Assembly (NCBI GenBank): GCA_030674155.1
Contig: CM060344.1
Span: 24,019,886 to 24,032,239, forward strand
Direction: 5' to 3'
DNA: 12,354 nt
Source: Stramonita haemastoma
Lineage: Eukaryota > Mollusca > Gastropoda > Neogastropoda > Muricidae
The notes under the pieces are model-generated. The model made no database searches. It had not been told where the DNA came from and saw only the letters and a list, made by a program, of their open reading frames with translations. A program made the translations under genes and the position numbers. Positions 9,633 to 12,354 of this stretch are shown here, piece after piece (position 1 is the first letter of the stretch; every line of letters starts with the position of its first letter).

Positions 9633-11382
9633 CGCGCGCGCTGGTTTTTATCAGTGTGTTTGTTTGTGTGCGCGCATGTGGCGGCGACCCTCCAGTTTGC
9701 CTGGGTGCATCATATTGCTGTATACGGTCATTATTGGTGTGCGAAATGCTTGTTTTTTGTCGCGTACACTTACCAGCTTTCCTTGACACAAACTAGCTTT
9801 CTTAGCTCTTCGGGGCTCTCCGGTCGCCACAAATCCGACGCCACACCTATCCCAGATTGCGGGAGAGAGTGTATGCATACAGTACGATATTGTCTTGGTG
9901 CCGTGGGGTCTTTTACCGTGCAAAAGTCGGGGCTGGCCGGGGCTGAAAACGGCTCTTTGGCTGGCATGCGTGCTCTAAACGGCACCTTTTTCGGGCGGGG
10001 GGTGGGTATGCATGCGCGCACGCGCGCTCGCGCTGGTTTTTATCAGTGTGTTTGTTTGTGTGCGCGCATGTGGCGGCGACCCTCCAGTTTGCCCTGGTGC
10101 ATCATATTGCTGTATACGGTCAATATTGGTGTGCGAAATGCTTCTTTTTTTGTGGCGTACACTTACCAGCTTTCCTTGACACAAATTAGCTTTCTTAGCT
10201 CTTCGGGGCTTTCCTGTCGCCACAAATCCGACGCCACACCTATTCCAGATGGTGGGAGAGAGTGTATGCATACAGTACGATATTGTCTTGGTGCCGTGGG
10301 GTCTTTTACCGTGAAAAAGTCGGGGCTGGACGGGGCTGAAAACGGCTCTTTGGCTGGCATCCGTGCTCAAAACGGCACCTTTTTCGGGCGGGGGGTGGGT
10401 ATGCATGCGCGCACGCGCACGCGCGCTGCTTTTTATCAGTGTGTTTGTTTGTGTGCTCGCATGTGGCGGCGACCCTCCAGTTTGCCCTGGTGCATCATAT
10501 TGCTGTATACGGTCCTTATTGGTGTGCGAAATGCTTGTTTTTTGTCGCGTACACTTACCAGCTTTCCTTGACACAAACTAGCTTTCTTAGCTCTTCGGGG
10601 CTCTCCTGTCGCCACAAATCCGACGCCACACCTATCCCAGATGGTGGGAGAGAGTGTATGCATACAGTACGATATTGTCTTGGTGCCGTGGGGTCTTTTA
10701 CCGTGCAAAAGTCGGGGCTGGCCGGGGCTGAAAACGGCTCTTTGGCTGGCATGCGTGCTCAAAACGGCACCTTTTTCGGGCGGGGGGTGGGTATGCATGC
10801 GCGCACGCGCGCGCGCGCTGGTTTTTATCAGTGTGTTTGTTTGTGTGCTTGCATGTGGCGGCGACCCTCCAGTTTGCCCTGGTGCATCATATTGCTGTAT
10901 ACGGTCATTATTGGTGTGCGAAATGCTTGTTTTTTGTCGCGTACACTTACCAGCTTTCCTTGACAGAAACTAGCTTTCTTAGCTCTTCGGGGCTCTCCTG
11001 TCGCCACAAATCCGACGCCACACCTATCCCAGATGGTGGGAGAGAGTGTATGCATACAGTACGATATTGTCTTGGTGCCGTGGGGTCTTTTACCGTGCAA
11101 AAGTCGGGGCTGGACGGGGCTGAAAACGGTTCTTTGGCTGGCATGCGTGCTCAAATCAATACCTTTTTCGGGCGGGGGGTGGGTATGCATGCGCGCACGC
11201 GCGCGCGCGCTGGTTTTTATCAGTGTGTTTGTTTGTGTGCGCGCATGTGGCGGCGACCCTCCAGTTTGCCCTGGTGCATCATATTGCTGTATACGGTCAT
11301 TATTGGTGTGCGAAATGCTTCTTTTTTTGTCGCGTACACTTACCAGCTTTCCTTGACAGAAACTAGCTTTCTTAGCTCTTCG
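9633..11382 (-). repeat. Satellite array, right arm, inverted, subtype C (four full units and one partial)
   Basis: The same monomer is present in reverse orientation. GTATGCATAC lies at 9871, 10264, 10656 and 11048 (spacings 393, 392, 392). Unit starts on the plus strand, marked by the CTGGTTTTTATCAG-type sequence, are near 9641, 10033, 10426, 10819 and 11210. The last unit stops after AGCTCTTCG at 11382. Units are very similar to each other. By eye, subtype C shares roughly three quarters of its bases with A and B when reverse-complemented. The extra base in the 393-bp interval is in a T run near 10143. Confidence 0.94.
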
Positions 11383-11690
11383 ATTTTTGCCTACACTGTA
11401 CTCTGTTTCTAGGCGACAAACTTGGCTCTGTACAAGCGGGGTTGCCATCTTCCGGGCCGTGGTGTTGCCACAATTCCAGTGCCACACACATCCAAAATTT
11501 TTGTCCAGTTTGTCTGCATAGTGTAGAATACGGTCCTGGTGCCCTGGGCTCTGGAACTGCGGAAAAGTGCGGGCGGCAAGGTCCCGAAAACGGCATTTGC
11601 GACCCAATGCTTCTAGTTCTTTAGCTCTTATTCATGGTGGGTGGGTATGCATGCGCGCGTGCGTGCGTTCGCCGGTGTTTGTGTGTGCGG
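11383..11690 (-). repeat. Diverged satellite unit D at the right edge
   Basis: The sequence from about 11393 is recognisably collinear with subtype C but heavily changed: TTGCCACAATTCCAGTGCCA aligns with the C stretch TCGCCACAAATCCGACGCCA, and CGGTCCTGGTGCC with TTGTCTTGGTGCC. GGGTGGGTATGCATGCGCGC (11642-11661) matches the second ATGCAT site of C. The GTATGCATAC palindrome is degraded to GTCTGCATAGTG near 11511. Spacing between the second ATGCAT sites is 462 bp here instead of 392, because the preceding C unit is truncated and D restarts further back. Confidence 0.75.
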
Positions 11691-12354
11691 TTTTTTGTGT
11701 TTGTAAGCTAAGTGCCTAGGGGAGTGAAGAAAGCTGGCTGCAACATCTTCAGTGGTGCCCTGTTTAGACTACGGGGATAGGTAAAGATGGAAGTGATTGT
11801 TGTTGTTGAAATTATTTTAGAGTCCCAGCAGAAGTACTCCGATTTAGGGACTGTTGTAGACAGAAGCCAGAAGGTCAGGTCTCCCACTTCAGTGCCTCTG
11901 GCCACCCCAAAAACAGAACAGTTCTGTTGAAGCAACACGAGAGAACGGCCCATGTAAGCACCGCAGTGCTGCACGAGCCAAAGTTCCTATAATTATATGA
12001 TGGAAGTGAGGTGAAGTGCCGAGGGTTATGTTAAAAAGTAATGCTGTAAAATGTTACATTGAAATTGTCTTCAACCATGATATTCAGCTCTTGGCATAAC
12101 AACAGGCACTCTCCTTTAAACGAGTAAAAAAAAACAAAAGTCCTCTGAAGTCAGAGTATGGCTGCCTATATGGTGAAGTACTTGAAAAGAGTCAGACTCT
12201 TTTGAGCACAATGCAAGCTTTAATTAAGCTTCTTGTTGCTATACTTTTGATGGTTGTTGTTCATATTATATTTTATGTAATCTGCTATGTTAAAAAAACA
12301 CCAATTGTTTAAACCAAGAGTCATACAGGCACACTTCTCACCCAGTGTGTACTT
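11691..12354. other. Intergenic DNA, nothing recognised except a short palindrome
   Basis: AT-rich flank of the satellite. It holds a 19-bp perfect palindrome with 9-base arms (12185-12203) and paired AAGCTT sites a few bases apart (about 12216-12232). The minus-strand ORF at 11974-11708 (88 codons) has no recognisable motif. Confidence 0.6.

Noticed and set aside
9471..10571. A 366-codon gene
   Set aside because: It crosses the inversion point of a satellite array, contains the same repeat peptide twice and ends where a T-run length difference changes the frame. No start context, domain or intron signals support it. It is kept only as an observation on stop depletion.
10828..11607. A 259-codon minus-strand gene
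   Set aside because: It is made of subtype C satellite plus the diverged edge unit, with no recognisable domain.
7599..11690. CRISPR-like array of repeats and spacers
   Set aside because: Whole 392-bp monomers are repeated without short repeats separated by unique spacers, and the context is eukaryotic.

Overview
This window looks like repeat-rich, non-coding genomic DNA of an invertebrate animal, probably a mollusc and most likely a gastropod. The reasons are a metazoan-type non-LTR retrotransposon, several copies of a tRNA-derived SINE whose central and 3' sequence I associate from memory with gastropods and bivalves, many di-, tetra- and pentanucleotide microsatellites, and a 100-N scaffold gap. 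I found no host gene exon, no rRNA and no intact tRNA. The species call is an inference. The repeat content is read directly from the sequence.

Layout, left to right. Positions 1-2705 hold one unbroken 901-codon minus-strand frame encoding an APE-type endonuclease and a reverse transcriptase. It runs off the left edge. A single in-frame TAG at 2706-2708 separates it from a GC-rich, Arg/Gly-rich N-terminal stretch (2709-3000), which leads into (GA)n and (AAGGC)8 repeats. Positions 3051-3744 hold what look like the 3' ends of two other retroelements: one on the minus strand with a (TTGCC)8 tail and one on the plus strand with a (TTGA)5 tail. A long (GA)n tract lies between them. From 4157 to 6485 there are three copies of one SINE (A plus, B minus, C minus), separated by unremarkable AT-rich DNA. 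A fourth SINE fragment with a different tRNA-like head sits against the 100-N gap (7255-7354).

Positions 7599 to about 11690 are a satellite array with a period of about 392 bp. The left half is head-to-tail in one orientation: three units of subtype A, then two of subtype B. At 9631-9640 the array flips, and four complete units plus one partial unit of subtype C run in the opposite orientation, followed by a much more diverged unit D. Both subtype switches, the inversion and the C-to-D change fall near the same position inside the monomer (about +58 to +76). That is the most interesting structural observation here. The last 650 bp hold nothing recognisable apart from a short perfect palindrome.

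Nothing suggests the elements act together as one system. The window is best read as nested and neighbouring selfish elements plus a locally amplified, inverted satellite. The best leads are the nearly intact retrotransposon with one amber codon, the inverted satellite with its clustered breakpoints, and the head exchange between SINE families.
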